Below, piece by piece: positions 43,256-56,900 of a stretch of DNA of 64,000 nucleotides. Source of the DNA: Hanleya hanleyi (Eukaryota; Mollusca; Polyplacophora; Lepidopleurida; Hanleyidae); NCBI GenBank assembly GCA_036873755.1, contig JAVTVY010019008.1:1-64000 (forward strand). Reading direction: 5' to 3'. The notes under the pieces are model-generated. The model was not told the origin of the DNA. It did not search any database and saw only the letters and a program-made list of their open reading frames with translations. The position numbers and the translations under genes are program-made. Within the stretch, counting starts at the first letter, position 1, and each line of letters opens with the position of its first letter.

Positions 43256-44411
43256 AATTAGCATGTGACCAACCAATAACCAGCTCCAATACAAACTTTG
43301 AATATCAACAGGATTTTATTGTAGCCCAAAAACACAACAATTAAATAATATAACCAAAGAACATAACAAATATTAATGAGTACCGGTAATTAACAACATT
43401 CAAAACAAATGTTAATAAATTAAAGAATAATTTCCAATTGTATTAACCTGTATTGTGTATCAAAATAGAATGCTGATAAAGTAAGAACGAACAGATGTAT
43501 GATATGCTGAAGAACATATTAATGATTTTAGTTAAGTAAATTATCGCCAAAAGCTGCTTGGAATGAACATAAGCTCAGGTATAAGAAGCACATTGAACCT
43601 GTCTGTTCTGACACATCTGTAAATATATCATACAATAAAACCTGCCTAAACTCAACTGACATAGGGCATGGTCCAGTGTGTATATAAATATATTGTATTT
43701 GCCCTCTATAAGCCAGAAGCTTGTCTGTACTGTCAGTATATCCGTGTCCCAAGCATGGTCAGCAGTCACAGTTTCTCCAAAGAGTCAGGTTGGAAGGCTT
43801 ATAAAAACACAGAATGGGATCCCTTCGCACTATAGCCTAATTTAGCCTATAAAAAATACATAGATTAATGGGATTAATTAGGACAGCCATGTAGATTAAA
43901 TCCACCAACTCCTATAGTTTTCAACCACTATAAACCAGATTCTGTCATAGACAATACACTTGCACTAAACACGGTTTGCTTTGTAGTGTAACCCAATATT
44001 ACCTGAACAGGGGGTGGGAAACAAGCCCATTAGTGAACTTTTCTCTGATGCTGAAAAAAGACAAGAAATCAAAAGCTTAAACTTTGTCACCTTATAGCTT
44101 ATGATATTGGGGTAATTTTCAGCCTATTTGCATGACCCCCCCAGCAAAGCATCAAAATGGCGGCCATGACGATGTAACTGAAAAATATCATTTTTATTCC
44201 TTTTCTTCAAAATCTTTTCAGAAGTATAATATTTCACATGAAATTATGATTTCCCAATTCACTGTACAGTTTTAGCATCTAAATATTTTTGAGATGACAC
44301 GTTCTTGGTAAAGCATAGTTGAAATATCAAACACACCCATTAGAGTTTGGTATCAATCACCAACAGTGAATGCAAACACACTGCCCCACTCTTATTAAAC
44401 ATCTCCGCTTC

Positions 44412-44625
44412 CTCTAATAGCTCAGTTGCACATTATTGAAAGAATAATGAAGGGCCTGCATGTTTGCTGACCTGTCACTTCAGCTGATCAGCTACTGGGT
44501 TGTATAATTTCAAATTTCCCTATCTTTTAACCCAGGAGACTATTTGATCAGCTTAAGTCATTGGTCCATAAACAGCGAGGATCTTTGTTCTCTCAATAAT
44601 GTGCGACTGAGCCACTGATTAGAGG
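44412..44625. mobile_element. MITE of about 214 bp
   Basis: The inverted ends share CTCTAAT, GCTCAGTTGCACATTATTGA and AGAA. A relative occupies 61321-61713, with the shared GGGTTGTATAATTTC core. Confidence 0.65.
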
Positions 44626-45394
44626 GCCTGCATTTTACTGTGCCCAACTCGCGGAAGCATTGATTCAAGTCCCCCATCCAGTTGTAGTATCTATGGTTTA
44701 CCATGAAATTGTCATCCTAAAATAATTGAATATAAATGTTACCCGCTTTTTAAATGGCAGGTTTAGTTTTTGTGGAGAAATCCCTCAAATAAGAGAAAAT
44801 CATTGAATATGAATCAATGTCACATTATCAGACGAGTTGGATACTTTCATTTTCTGGAAGAGCTTGTTACAAAGAATTTGCCGAAGCCAGATAGGGTTAG
44901 CACATAGATTTAGTCTCTGAACAGTGTGTAGAGCCCAGGACAGCCAGCTGCCTCACGATAAATCAACCTTCAATCAGAGTAACATGGAATGCTTAATAAC
45001 CTTAATAATATTAGGGGAAAAGTAAAACAAATAAATTGCACAAATTTGTACCAATAACAGTACAATGATTAAAATGATCACTCAAATAAAGTTTTAACTA
45101 GAAGAAATATTAATTTTTCAAAACACATTATGCATCAATTGTCATAAATTAGAACAAGCTGAGTAGCTAGCAGGTCCTCCGCCAAGTAGCCTGTTTGAGA
45201 GCATGCAGCATATACGCTTCCATTATCTCCTTAAATATAACTTGGAAAGTGGATATGTGTATGTGGAAAGAGACATTTATCTGGAATTGTTGAGACAATT
45301 TGAGGAGGTTTGGGAAGCAGTAATGGGTAGTGTAACACTGGAATGTAAGTCTGTAGTTGTATATGGATTTGTGGATGGTGAGGTTTATAAATCG

Positions 45395-47142
45395 ATGGGT
45401 GGAATAGATCAAGATATCGCGTTCACAACACAGACGGGTACAATATGGGCGAGTGAAATCCAAGATGGTCAATGGCAGCCATCTTGGATTACATACTACC
45501 TCAATGAAAATCAATACCAATGGCTGTCTAACTGATGTGAAACACCCTCTCGAGTTTGAAGTCGATTGGTCAAATTGTTATCGAGATATCACGTTCACAA
45601 GATCCGAGATGGATGGAATCCAATATGGTCAATGGCAGCCATCTTGGATTACGTACCTCAGTGAAAATCAATACCAATGGCCGTCTGACTGATGTGAAGA
45701 ACCTTCCCAAGCTTGAAGTTGATGGATGGAATTGTTCTCGAGATATCGCGTTCACAAGATCTGGGACGGATGGAATCCAATATGGTCAATGGCAGCCATC
45801 TTGGATTACGTACCTCAGTGAAAATCAATACCAATGGCCGTCTGACTGATGTGAAGAACCTTCCCAAGCTTAAAGTTGATGGATGGAATTGTTCTCGAGA
45901 TATCGCGTTCACAAGATCTGGGACGGATGGAATCCAATATGGTCAATGGCAGCCATCTTGGATTACGTACCTCAGTGAAAACCAATACCAATGGCCGTCC
46001 AACTGATGTGAAGCACCTTCTCAAGTTTGAAGTCGATTGGTCGAATTGTTCTCGAGATATCGCGTTCACAAGATGTGGGACGGACAGTATCCAATATGGT
46101 CGATGGCGGCCATCTTGGATTACGTACCTCAGTGAAAATCAATACCAATGGCCGTCCAACTGATGTGAAGCACCTTCTCAAGTTTGAAGTCGATTGGTCA
46201 AATTGTTCTCGAGATATCGCGTTCACAAGATGTGGGACGGACAGAATCCAATATGGTCGATGGCGGCCATCTTGGATTACGTACCTCAGTGAAAATCAAT
46301 ACCAATGGCCATCCAACTGATGTGAAGCACCTTCTCAAGTTTGAAGTCGATTGGTCGAATTGTTCTCGAGATATCGCGTTCACAAGATGTGGGACGGACA
46401 GAATCCAATATGGTCGATGGCGGCCATCTTGGATTACGTACCTCAGTGAAAATCAATACCAATGGCCGTCCAACTGATGTGAAGCACCTTCTCAAGTTTG
46501 AAGTCGATTGGTCGAATTGTTCTCGAGATATCGCGTTCACAAGATGTGGGACGGACAGAATCCAATATGGTCGATGGCGGCCATCTTGGATTACGTACCT
46601 CAGTGAAAATCAATACCAATGGCCATCCAACTGATGTGAAGCACCTTCTCAAGTTTGAAGTCGATTGGTCGAATTGTTCTCGAGATATCGCGTTCACAAG
46701 ATGTGGGACGGACAGAATCCAATATGGTCGATGGCGGCCATCTTGGATTACGTACCTCAGTGAAAATCAATACCAATGGCCGTCCAACTGATGTGAAGCA
46801 CCTTCTCAAGTTTGAAGTCGATTGGTCGAATTGTTCTCGAGATATCGCGTTCACAAGATGTGGGACGGACAGAATCCAATATGGTCGATGGCGGCCATCT
46901 TGGATTACGTACCTCAGTGAAAATCAATACCAATGGCCGTCCAACTGATGTGAAGCACCTTCTCAAGTTTGAAGTCGATTGGTCGAATTGTTCTCAAGAT
47001 ATCGCGTTCACAAGATGTGGGACGGACGGACGGAAGGACGGACGGAGGGACGGACGGAAGGACGGACGGACGGACGGAAGGACGGACGGAAGGACGGACG
47101 GCTAGCATTTCCAAGTCCTCCCACCACTTCGTGGCGGAGGAC
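45395..47142 (+). repeat. 157-bp tandem array, about 10 units, with GGAC tract and hairpin
   Basis: The period is exactly 157 bp from 45556 to 46969. The unit includes TTCTCGAGATATCGCGTTCA, GATGGCGGCCATCTTGGATT and ACCAATGGCCGTCCAACTGA. Unit similarity rises toward the 3' half. It ends in (GGAC)n at 47026-47100 and the hairpin GTCCTCCCACCAC-TTC-GTGGCGGAGGAC. Repeated 84-97-codon frames on both strands are by-products of a period that is not a multiple of three. Confidence 0.85.
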
Positions 47143-47800
47143 AACAAAGTAACCTTCAAGGATAAGAATTGGAGCTATGATAATACACTGATCATATCCC
47201 ATGTATGACACCACATATGTATATATATAGTTCCACAATGACATTGCTTAAAGGATGATATATACATCTGTACACGGATAAATAATATAAATATACTGTG
47301 TATATTTTGTCTTTTTGTAAAAATATTCTTTTGAAACCTTGCTTTCTCATGAGAGTGCAGAAGTATTTTGTGAAGAAATTAAAGAGGATAAATACATAAT
47401 ATTTTCCAAATTTTCGCAAAACAGATTCTCAAAACTTATACATGTACTTTTGGCAAGTAACAAAGAAAATTTATAATGTGATCCTTACGATTTTGATAAA
47501 CATTTAAAATTCAAAATAATTTATACAAAAAAATATCCGATGGCAATGCATGGCATATAAAATGAGAATAAACGGCATATAAATAAAAGTGTCCTTGGAA
47601 TGTCCTATGTAGGAATTTATCTGGAATTGAATATTCAATATATGTAGATAATTAGCAAAGTTGGAATGACAGAACACCCATATATGTTCATTAGTACATG
47701 TTTACATATTCAGAACTGCATGAATATTGATGATAACAACTGAGAAATGGATAGTGATACAAGAACTGATAGATAAATCTGTACATCAAACCACTGTACA
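47143..47800. other. Gene-free stretch
   Basis: AT-rich, nothing recognised. Confidence 0.4.
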
Positions 47801-47994
47801 TATATAACACAATGCTATTCTATGGATAACAACTTCTTTATTGCTGTGGAGCTGACGTTTCGTTGGAGATACTTCCAACTTTTTCAAAGCTATCTTTTTC
47901 ATTAGCTTTGAAAAAGTTGTAAGTATCTCCAACGAAACGTCAGCTCCACAGCAATAAAGAAGTTGTTATCCATAGAATAGCATTGTGTTATATA
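47801..47994. mobile_element. Near-perfect 194-bp hairpin MITE
   Basis: TATATAACACAATGCTATTC at the left is the exact complement of the right end, and the arms pair almost without mismatch to a small loop near 47895. It would extrude as a single long stem. Confidence 0.8.
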
Positions 47995-48339
47995 CGCCAA
48001 CTTCTAAATGCCAATCAAAGAAATCACTGTACATATAACCATTACCAGAAGTTCATGAAAACTCATCCACTTCTGCCATTACCCATGTAGTAATTTACAT
48101 GTTGAGCCCAAAACAAACAAATACAGACACATTGTGAGATCAAGCTTAGCAGTTTTTAAGCAATGGACAATATAATACTGGACAAGGACTGAAATACAAT
48201 GTATGTCATTGTAAATCTTTGATATCATCACAAATAAAAACACAGGTACACATTCTGAAGCACTTAGGGGGACAATTGAGTTTGCATATAACTGTACCAA
48301 GATCAACATTTCATACCAACATCCTCTGATTTCCACTTC

Positions 48340-49520
48340 TCTACAACATTCCTAGATCGTCTCACCAACACCTTTAAAATTTCACTTCTCTACAACACTC
48401 TATACAAATCCCCATCTATAACTCCCTCACAACATTTCTCTACAACATTCCATACAAAGTCTCCCCTAACACCCTCAAAATCTAATTCTCCATAACATTC
48501 CATACAATTCTCCCCTAGCTTTTAACAACCTCAAAGTTTCACCTCTCTACAACATATTCCATACAAATTCTCCTCTAACACCCTCAAAGTTACACATCTC
48601 TACAACATTCCATGTCAATCTTCTTAAGGTTACTGTTGCCGGTCCCAGTTATTTTTGCGCACGCATCACAATTTTGCTTAATTAAGCTACAATGAATCTT
48701 TTACATGCATTCAAACTATACATTTTCTGAAAGCTCTTTATTCAGGGAATTTATCTTTTTTGGGATAAATTTCTGTTTTGTTGTTGTCCCAAGTGATTTA
48801 TATCACGATATATGACATCATTTCGGATATTATGGTCTTCAAAAAGACGCGCTAATAACTCTTACAGTTTCCATCCAACAAACTTGATGTTTTTGAATAA
48901 TAAAATTTACTATTTGAATAAGAAAACGGTGCCAGTTTTTTTAGTTATGCCCTAGGAGTATTTTATCAGCGTGCAAATTTGAAGAATTGAAAACAAAATA
49001 AAAAACATGACTCCCCTCGACTAAATCATAAATAACTGAAGAACAGATCCGAATTAAAAAAAATTGTGGCACCGTTGTGAAGGTCTGCATATGTGGAATA
49101 TTGTGCTCAAATTTCATGTTTCCATGTCCAATACTGAGAGAGAAATTAGAAAGAGAAAATGGACATAGCGGTGAAAAACTAAACGGAGAAAAAGGGCAAA
49201 AACCAAGCCTTTGCTAATACACAGTGAATGACTTTTGAGTTTTAAAAGTCTAATTTTTGCTATAAAAACACAAATTTTAATGATTTTTCTTCTTCCAACT
49301 TATAGATTTGACTGTGCACTTGAATATAAGACGAAAACATTTTTTTGGACATTTTGAAGCCTTGACCGGCAACAGTAACCTTAACACCTCTGAAATTCTA
49401 CTTCTCTACAACATTCTATACAGATTCTCTTCTAACACCGTCAAAGTTTCACTTCTCTACAACATTCCATGCAAAGTCTCCCTAACGCCCTCGAAATTTC
49501 ACATCACAAGCTCATTCACC
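48340..49520 (+). repeat. CTACAACATTCCATACAAA tandem repeat, split by a MITE
   Basis: About 60-bp units (CACTTCTCTACAACATTCCA, TACAAATTCTCCCCTAACAC) run from 48340 to 48620 and resume at 49385-49520. The gap is the element at 48628-49380. Confidence 0.7.
48628..49380. mobile_element. 753-bp MITE with TTAA target duplication
   Basis: The ends GGTTACTGTTGCCGGTC and GACCGGCAACAGTAACC are perfect inverted repeats. TTAA lies at 48624-48627 and 49381-49384. It interrupts a tandem array, which shows it is an insertion. No coding capacity. Confidence 0.8.
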
Positions 49521-49850
49521 CCAATTCATACATTTCATACATTGTACCATGCATTACAGTACATATAAAATAGTATCTTTTCACCAAAACTTAATCACTA
49601 ACGGAGTTGGTTTACCACATTGAATAGTGGATATTATACAGTGAAACTCATGTAAAGATACCTCCATAAACCAACAAACCTGTAAATATCAACGGTGATG
49701 ATGCACGTATGCAATATTCAATTTCCAATGTGTTGAACCTCCATTCAAGTCAAACACAGAATGATCAGTCCCAAACATGGTTTGTATGGATAGGTTTAAC
49801 AACATGTACAAGGTAAATCACAGAATTTCTGATATGTCTTCAATACTTAA

Positions 49851-50433
49851 AGATGTAATCAGCCTCAAATCTGGGCTGAAATCAATGTCTCTCAAACTCA
49901 GCGAAAGTGACATATGTTACAACAGGTACAAAATGAAACACATTTGACCACAAAAGAAACTAAACTTGTTTTTACCATTCACGAGAAAATAGAAGGAATT
50001 GATCTTTAAAAATAAACGGCATGGCATGCTGTTTATTTTTCCACGACCGTGTCAACAAGCGTATACACGTATGGTGCATTCTACCAACGTATGCTGTGCG
50101 ACATTACCGAACTGTAGACACGAGCCATGACGTTATTCCATGGCTGCAGCTGTGCAGCATTTAAATTCGTGAGCGTCGATACGTTACTCATACGTCACGC
50201 AGTGACGTCATTTTCCTCTCCGCGTACAACACACACTCAATGGCGAGACAGAAAAGCCGTCGAAGCGGGCAGAGTTACAAATTTATCTGACAAGATATTC
50301 TTGCATTCGTTGTATATGACGATCCCATTATTATCAAATATAATACATATGATGCTTTAGTAATCTTCCCAGCTAAAAAAAATGCACAGGGGAGAGTTTA
50401 CAAAATCCATCCATTTTGAGGCTGATTACATCT
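49851..50433. mobile_element. 583-bp MITE with TTAA target duplication
   Basis: The ends AGATGTAATCAGCCTCAAA and TTTGAGGCTGATTACATCT are inverted, flanked by TTAA at 49847-49850 and 50434-50437. No coding capacity seen. Confidence 0.75.
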
Positions 50434-50981
50434 TTAAACATGTTACTTGTGAATACAAATACAGTACCCTGTACCTTTCAAGAATATCTGATATTAAAGA
50501 CATTAAATATCTGTACCTTACTCCAGTCTACGAAAAACACACTGGAAATGGAATTCATTTTCCAACACTGGGAAAAAATCCCATAACAAAATCTCCTTCA
50601 TGAAACAATTCAAATTTTCTTAATTGATCACTCAATGCACAGTCAAAATATAGCCGGATATTTACTGACCTAATTGCGTTCTACATCTCCAACAATTTGA
50701 CATATTCCTGTATTTTAATAAATATCAGGGATATGTTTTCTCAAATCTCACCTGTGCCAATCTATGAAATAAAACAGTTTTTTGTAAATCAATTTACATT
50801 TAGTTTGTCTATTAAACACTGATAGCCACCACACGAGTAATGATACTGATGAAATATTAGCAGATTTCAAACTATGTTTCCCAAAAGCACTTCAGTCAAG
50901 GCACAATATTCTCAACATGATTTGAACGTTCTTTGTTTTTACCCATTTTCCAATAGCAATAAACCTGATTAATGAAACTTT

Positions 50982-53900
50982 CTAAGCTCGGAACTTACAC
51001 CCAAGACTACAATGAGGACTGCATGATCTCTCCAGGAGGGGGAGCCACTGTTGCTGGGGACCGACTGGCACAAATGTCATGTTGGAGGAGAAGTAGGTGA
51101 AGCATGGTCCCTCGCATGTCGTACATTCCAGGTCATGACTCAAAAGCTCTATAAAAAAAAAATAAATAAAAATGCACATAAATTATAGACTAAATAAATT
51201 TCTAGCTTCACTGGTACCGTCACACCATTGTTTTAGTGCCGTGTCAACCCTTTTTATTGTCCGCAACAACAACAACAAAAATGATTTTATTATATTTTTT
51301 AAATAATCCCCCCCCCCCCATCGTTTTTACACATTTCTCTCTGAGAGTCTTCCCAAAATAGTGTTCTTGAGTCAAAGAGTTGTTTGATGTCAGGAAATAG
51401 CACTGCTGAAGACCAACTCTTCAAGTAACTCAAACAACAGTGTTGGTTTCATGCAAATTGTATTGAACTACTGCATCGGTTTGTCAAAAAAAAAATAGAT
51501 GGACATATTTGGTCTGTGCAAAAGAATATCAATAATAAAAAAAACGTATCTCTCCATCGTCATTTTTTTCAAAAAAATGCATGCCAGTTGAACAATACCC
51601 AGAATCTTACCAAGATACTCTGGTCTAAATACAGTACTATTTTTTCCATTATACAGCTACATCAACACTGGTTATCAACACACACTTGTTTATCTCACAT
51701 GATTGAGAAATGTGTTTTCAGTTTAACTCTTTGAACCCCAGAAGCCGCTTTAGCGGCCTATTGATATAATGTATATACCCGAGAGGCCGCTTTAGCAGCC
51801 TCCTACGCCAGAGCCGACTAGTCGGCCAATCAGATAACGTTTTAACTCATATCCGCTCCACAGTTTTAGTTTGGTCGCCCAAGTCCAAAAGGGATCCTCT
51901 GCCACTCGTAGAGTCCCCAGGGGGTAAGCAATGCTGTTCAGATTATGCATATGACAAAATTGTCATTTGTATCCCTATTTTAGCGTGGAGCTTAGGGTCA
52001 GGTGTTAATAGACATGGAAACTCTCGGGTTCAAAGGGTTAAAGTGTAATACGCTAATGTTCCTTACTCAATGGTAAGTGTCCTAACCTTGCTTCATTCCC
52101 ATGCACAGATGTTATCCATACAGAATATAATTACCTCGGACATTGCAAGGAAGTTGAGCAATATCACAGTCCACTTTGTTTTGAGTTAGAAAGCGAGCAC
52201 ATAGTTCCAGCAAGGGAGGAAATTCTTGATCTGGGATAATGGTGTACTCGTTAATACTATCCTTGTCTTTATCTAGGTCAAATAGGGGATTGTCCTGAGC
52301 TGTAACAGAAATTCAAATCAGTAAACATAAACAACATGTACAGAGGTTAATGCAGAGTTTGGATTGAGGCATCCATTAATAGCTACATTTGATAACAGAG
52401 TTATCTCCCTAAGCTATTATCTCCCTTGCATCAGACAATGCCAGATGGTGGGTCTTTCATTTGAAAGTTCAGTTTCCATCAAATGATGAAAACCCGAGGG
52501 GATGAAGTCCCCCCATGTTGAAACAACTGATTTGGCTTGGAACTGAAATGTTCAGTATCTGGCATGGAGAGAAATCCCAAGTGAGATCCAGTAGCAAGGT
52601 ACCCACAATTACCGAATTTGTCCTAATCCAGAAAGGTTTTCAGAAGTTATTGTCCAGAAATGAAATTTTAACTTGGCCCACAGGTGGCGTCAACTATAGG
52701 TGTATCGGCATGAAAAACAATCCCAAGCGAGATCTTGAGGCAAGATATCCACATACCAAATTTGGAAAGAATTCATTCAGGTTTTCCAAAGTTGTCCAGG
52801 AACAAAATTTTAACTCGGCTCCGAGGTGGCACCACCTACAGGTGGATCAGCATAAAAAAAAAAACCCCAAGCAAGATCTTGAGGTGAGTTACCCACATAC
52901 CAGATTTGAGAAGAATCTGTTCAGTTTTTCGAAAGTTATTGTCCGGGAAATGAAATTTTAAGTTGGCCCTCCGGTGGCACCACGAATTGGCATGAAAAAC
53001 AATCCCAAGCAAGATCTGGAGTTCTTCAGTTTTTCATAAGTTATTGTCCAGAAACGAAGTCGTACGGATGGACCGACGGACCCCAATACTATAGTCCCCC
53101 TTTAGCCCTTCGGGCATCAGGGGACAATTAAATGGAGACATTAATAATGTAGATGGTAATGTAGAGAAGTGAAAGGCTGTCCAATAAGCCTGAAATAAGT
53201 ATATGGAATGAGTAAAATAGAAAATTTCTTGTTATTAAGCTAAAACTTACCTAACTTCCACTCTATGTATTCCTTGTTCTACATGAAATCACCTAGTAGG
53301 AATTAAAATAGCACAGTTCTCTCCCCTGCTAGTCACATGTCAGCTCACTCTCACAATTACTTCTTGTTAACAACCGAGTTACACGATCAAGGTGTATCTC
53401 AGTGGGGAAGGCGGGTGGGCATCACTGGAAGTGAGGTAAGTTTTAGCTTAATAATAAGAAATTTACTTGTAAAATTTTCTAGTTTTTTGCACTGAAAACT
53501 TACCTAATTCCATTCTATGCATAGAATGCCACAGAAAGGATGGCGGACAAACTGATACATACCGTGGAAAGCGATAAAGGTGAGCAGTGACTAGTCAGAA
53601 TAGAAATCAAAGATCTTCTACCTCACTGAGGATCCATGAGATCATACGACAGTAGTAAGATATATGTTTATATGCAACCATTGTCGCTACTCAGACTTCA
53701 AGGTCGAGTTGCATACATATCCGCCCCCTTTTTGAAAGGGAACGAGAGGAAAATGGACTCACCAGCAAGCAGGCTAAAAAATGTATGTCTGATCTTCTTG
53801 CTATCTTGCTGGCCTCGGTCCCATGGACACCCTCTGTGCTGTAACTAGGGGACCGATGGAGTAGAGATTGTCACATACTAAAATCATGTTCCGGAGGTAG

Positions 53901-56900
53901 GAGGCAAATGTATTTGACCTCCAGTAGCACGCTCTCATCTGTCACTGTTCTATTAGTCCACAAAGCCATGATGCTGCTAGTGCTCTAATCTCGTGACCGG
54001 AAACGTTTACAAATGCGGCTTGTCTATCCGTAGCCGTGGAGTATGCTAGTTGAATCATATTTTTGAGCCAACTTGAGATAGTATTTTTGCTTAATACGGG
54101 CTGCTGTTCCATTCCTGCAAGAATGGCAGCCAGGGTAGGATCCGTCACTTGAGAGTGAACCGGAAGTTGGGCCTGACGGGGGGTGTTCACACTCGAAGAC
54201 CGCACGCATGGGCGTGAGCACGGCCATTGTAAAGGTCGGTGAACTGGCATTCGTGATACCTGAATACATACCCAGCTGGCGTTGTTGTGGAAACCTCAAT
54301 CTCTGGTGGCTCATAAGGCTTGTAGTCATCAACGTTTCAGCAGGGGGACGAGAAGGGCCACCCGAGAAACCAGAAGTAGATTGGAGAAAGTTAGAATTTA
54401 GTATTTGTTAGTGAACAATCGGAGAGTCCAGGCCTCAACGGGATTGAGGAAGGCAATCTCGCAATCCCGGGTCCAAATGAAAACTTCACACTAGGCGCTT
54501 CTGTAGATTTGCCTAGGTTTTCGTAATCGTAAGTAATTACCGATCAAGAAATCGGCAATGACCGACTCCGACACAGAGTCTGGACCCATTACTGGCTTCC
54601 CTTCGTCGTCGTACACAGGCGTCCGCTCGATAGGAACCTCCACGTCCACTGTCGTAGTAGTGCAGGTTTCCATATCATTGAGAGACCCTTCCACTTGAAC
54701 GATCTGGATCATTTTCTTACCTGACTGACCCTTCGCCCGGTCTGAAAAGAAAGAAACTTGAGTGGGAGGGGACGCCTGTTTATCTTTATTTACGTTCAAT
54801 AAACTGACTTACGTAGACCAGGGGCCTATCAACAAACTCCCTAGTATCCTCGATCACGCTAGATCGGGGAGACGGAGCTACATGCGTCTCAACGGCAACA
54901 TTACTAAGACACATTAGCATTATCAAACAGGCCTGTGTCCCGGCAAGATAGGCTTGAAACAGGCCAGGCGCTCATACAATGCACTCTTCGCAGGCAGTGT
55001 CCCAGGTACATATTACACCCTGGCAACATGACGGACAGCTGGAATGTAGGTCATATACAGGCCTCTCACCACCGCATGTTACACATGACATTTGAGACAT
55101 ATTTGTAGCCATAATGCTTGATAATCGTAAAGAATACTTCCCAACGAACTTCTTGCAGAAAATCAGACGTCTGAGGTAATCCAACTGTAGTGATTTCGCT
55201 AGAAATAGATCAATTTTCACGTAGCTGAACAAAATGGCTTCCTTGATCCAGGGAACTAGAATCAAGAAGGAATTGTGGGAGTGAGCGGACATGTGAGTAG
55301 CAGGAGAGAGAACTGTGATATTTTAATTCTTACTAGGTGATTTCATGTAGAACAAGAAATGCATAGAGTGGAAGTGAGGTAAATTTTCAGCGCAAATAAC
55401 CTACACTTTTCAAAATCAGGACGAGTGATTTAAATTTCTTATTTAAAATTGAGTGAACCTTTTAGTGAATGCACAAGAGGAGTATGTATACTTAACTATT
55501 TAATGATCATGTGAACTTACCATCAAATGTGTGTAACTGAAGGCCACCAAGAGATTTAGGAAATACTGCTATATCATTACCATGAACATCCAAGTGTTTC
55601 AGGCAATGAAGACGGCCTATCTGAACAGGCAAGGACTTCAACCTGGAAGAATGAGGTTACATTGTGAATGTTAATAATATGATAACTAAAAGTGAACATT
55701 CGAACTAAAACAAGGGAACTGATAACATAACATTAGGTGAATGTCTTCAAGCCCGACTTGCATACAACTAGGTTTAATGTGATTAAAACATTGTAATGGG
55801 AGCACTTTAGAAACTAAGAGTTTTCAATTATCGAGAAAAAAGTATTTATCGACATCATGCCGCTTGTATCTAGACACGTAATAAGACTGCATTAGCAACC
55901 CTATTTCTTCTAATGTTTCAAACAGCATTTTTAGACTTTGAAACAGAAATGAAAGCATCCAAGGCTGCTAAAAATAGGTCCTGTTCAATATAGGTCCTGG
56001 GACCTATATAGGAATAGGTCCTGTTCAATATGTTTCTGAGGTGTCTCTCGTTGCATACGTGGTATGAATTTGGGAAGAGTACCTCAAATTATTGAAGAGA
56101 CTTCATCAATACTGTAAAGGAAGTCTAGGCAAATGAGAGTTGCATATGTGGTACCAGTGGAAGATGGAAACAAGTTTGTCGAGGTGTTCAACTGCTATCA
56201 CAATTGTTTGACGATCAAGATAAAGAACACAATACCGAAAATTAAAAATTGTATATTTTCTGAAGTAGAGTGAGTGAATATGATTTAACGTCGCTTTCAA
56301 CTATATTTCAGTCATATCACGACGTTGGGTCCTATTCCTTGTCACACCTGGGAACCACACGGGTGGGGTCCTATTCCTTTTCACACCCGGGAACCCCACG
56401 GGTGCCTTCTGAACTAGAGATTGGCAGTAAACCTGCAATAGGTGTCCGAATCGTGGTAAACATAGTAGCCCAGAATGCATAGCGGCATTCATTCATGTTT
56501 TATGTATTCATGCACACTGCAAGCTGCAGTCAAAGTTCAATGATATTGTATTGTAGACATGTACAAGAATAAAGTCCCTGAATCTGATTCATATTCATTT
56601 ATTTGTGTGGCAATTGACAACGAGAAAATACCATAAGTATTCACCAATTGAACACAACAAAAATACCCTAACGTTGCTAAAAAAAATCAAATCACAGACA
56701 CAGAAAACCATTATCAACATCAAAAATTAATTTTACCTTCACTGCTCGGCCCAAACGGAAAATTATTTTGTCAACTTAAACAAGCTGTCATCAGGTCAGA
56801 GCAAAGGACTAACTGGGATATATCCCACTTGGGATATTAAATCCAAGTTTGGATATTGAAATATATCCTAATTTCATACTAAACGTCAATGGCGAATTTC

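Larger units (their letters stand above)
42301..45394. other. Gene-free stretch with small repeats
   Basis: It contains a GTACCAAAATA-type palindromic patch near 42960-43060, a single hairpin-ended unit (43064-43255) and a MITE (44412-44625). No coding region recognised. Confidence 0.45.
53222..55400 (-). mobile_element. Internally deleted second DIRS-like element
   Basis: Inverted ends (53250-53310 and 55318-55380) share ATTCTTACTAGGTGATTTCA and TGTAGAACAAG. An internal complementary region at 53430-53545 combines complements of both outer ends (GGTAAGTTTTAGCTTAATAA and GAAAACTTACCTAATTCCA). Coding remnants are gag at 54491-55112 and recombinase at 53850-54250. RT and RNase H are missing, so it is non-autonomous. 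Confidence 0.8.

Noticed and set aside
45397..47244. Series of 79-97-codon frames at 157-bp intervals
   Set aside because: By-products of a 157-bp period (one more than a multiple of three). Both strands are open and no start signals exist.
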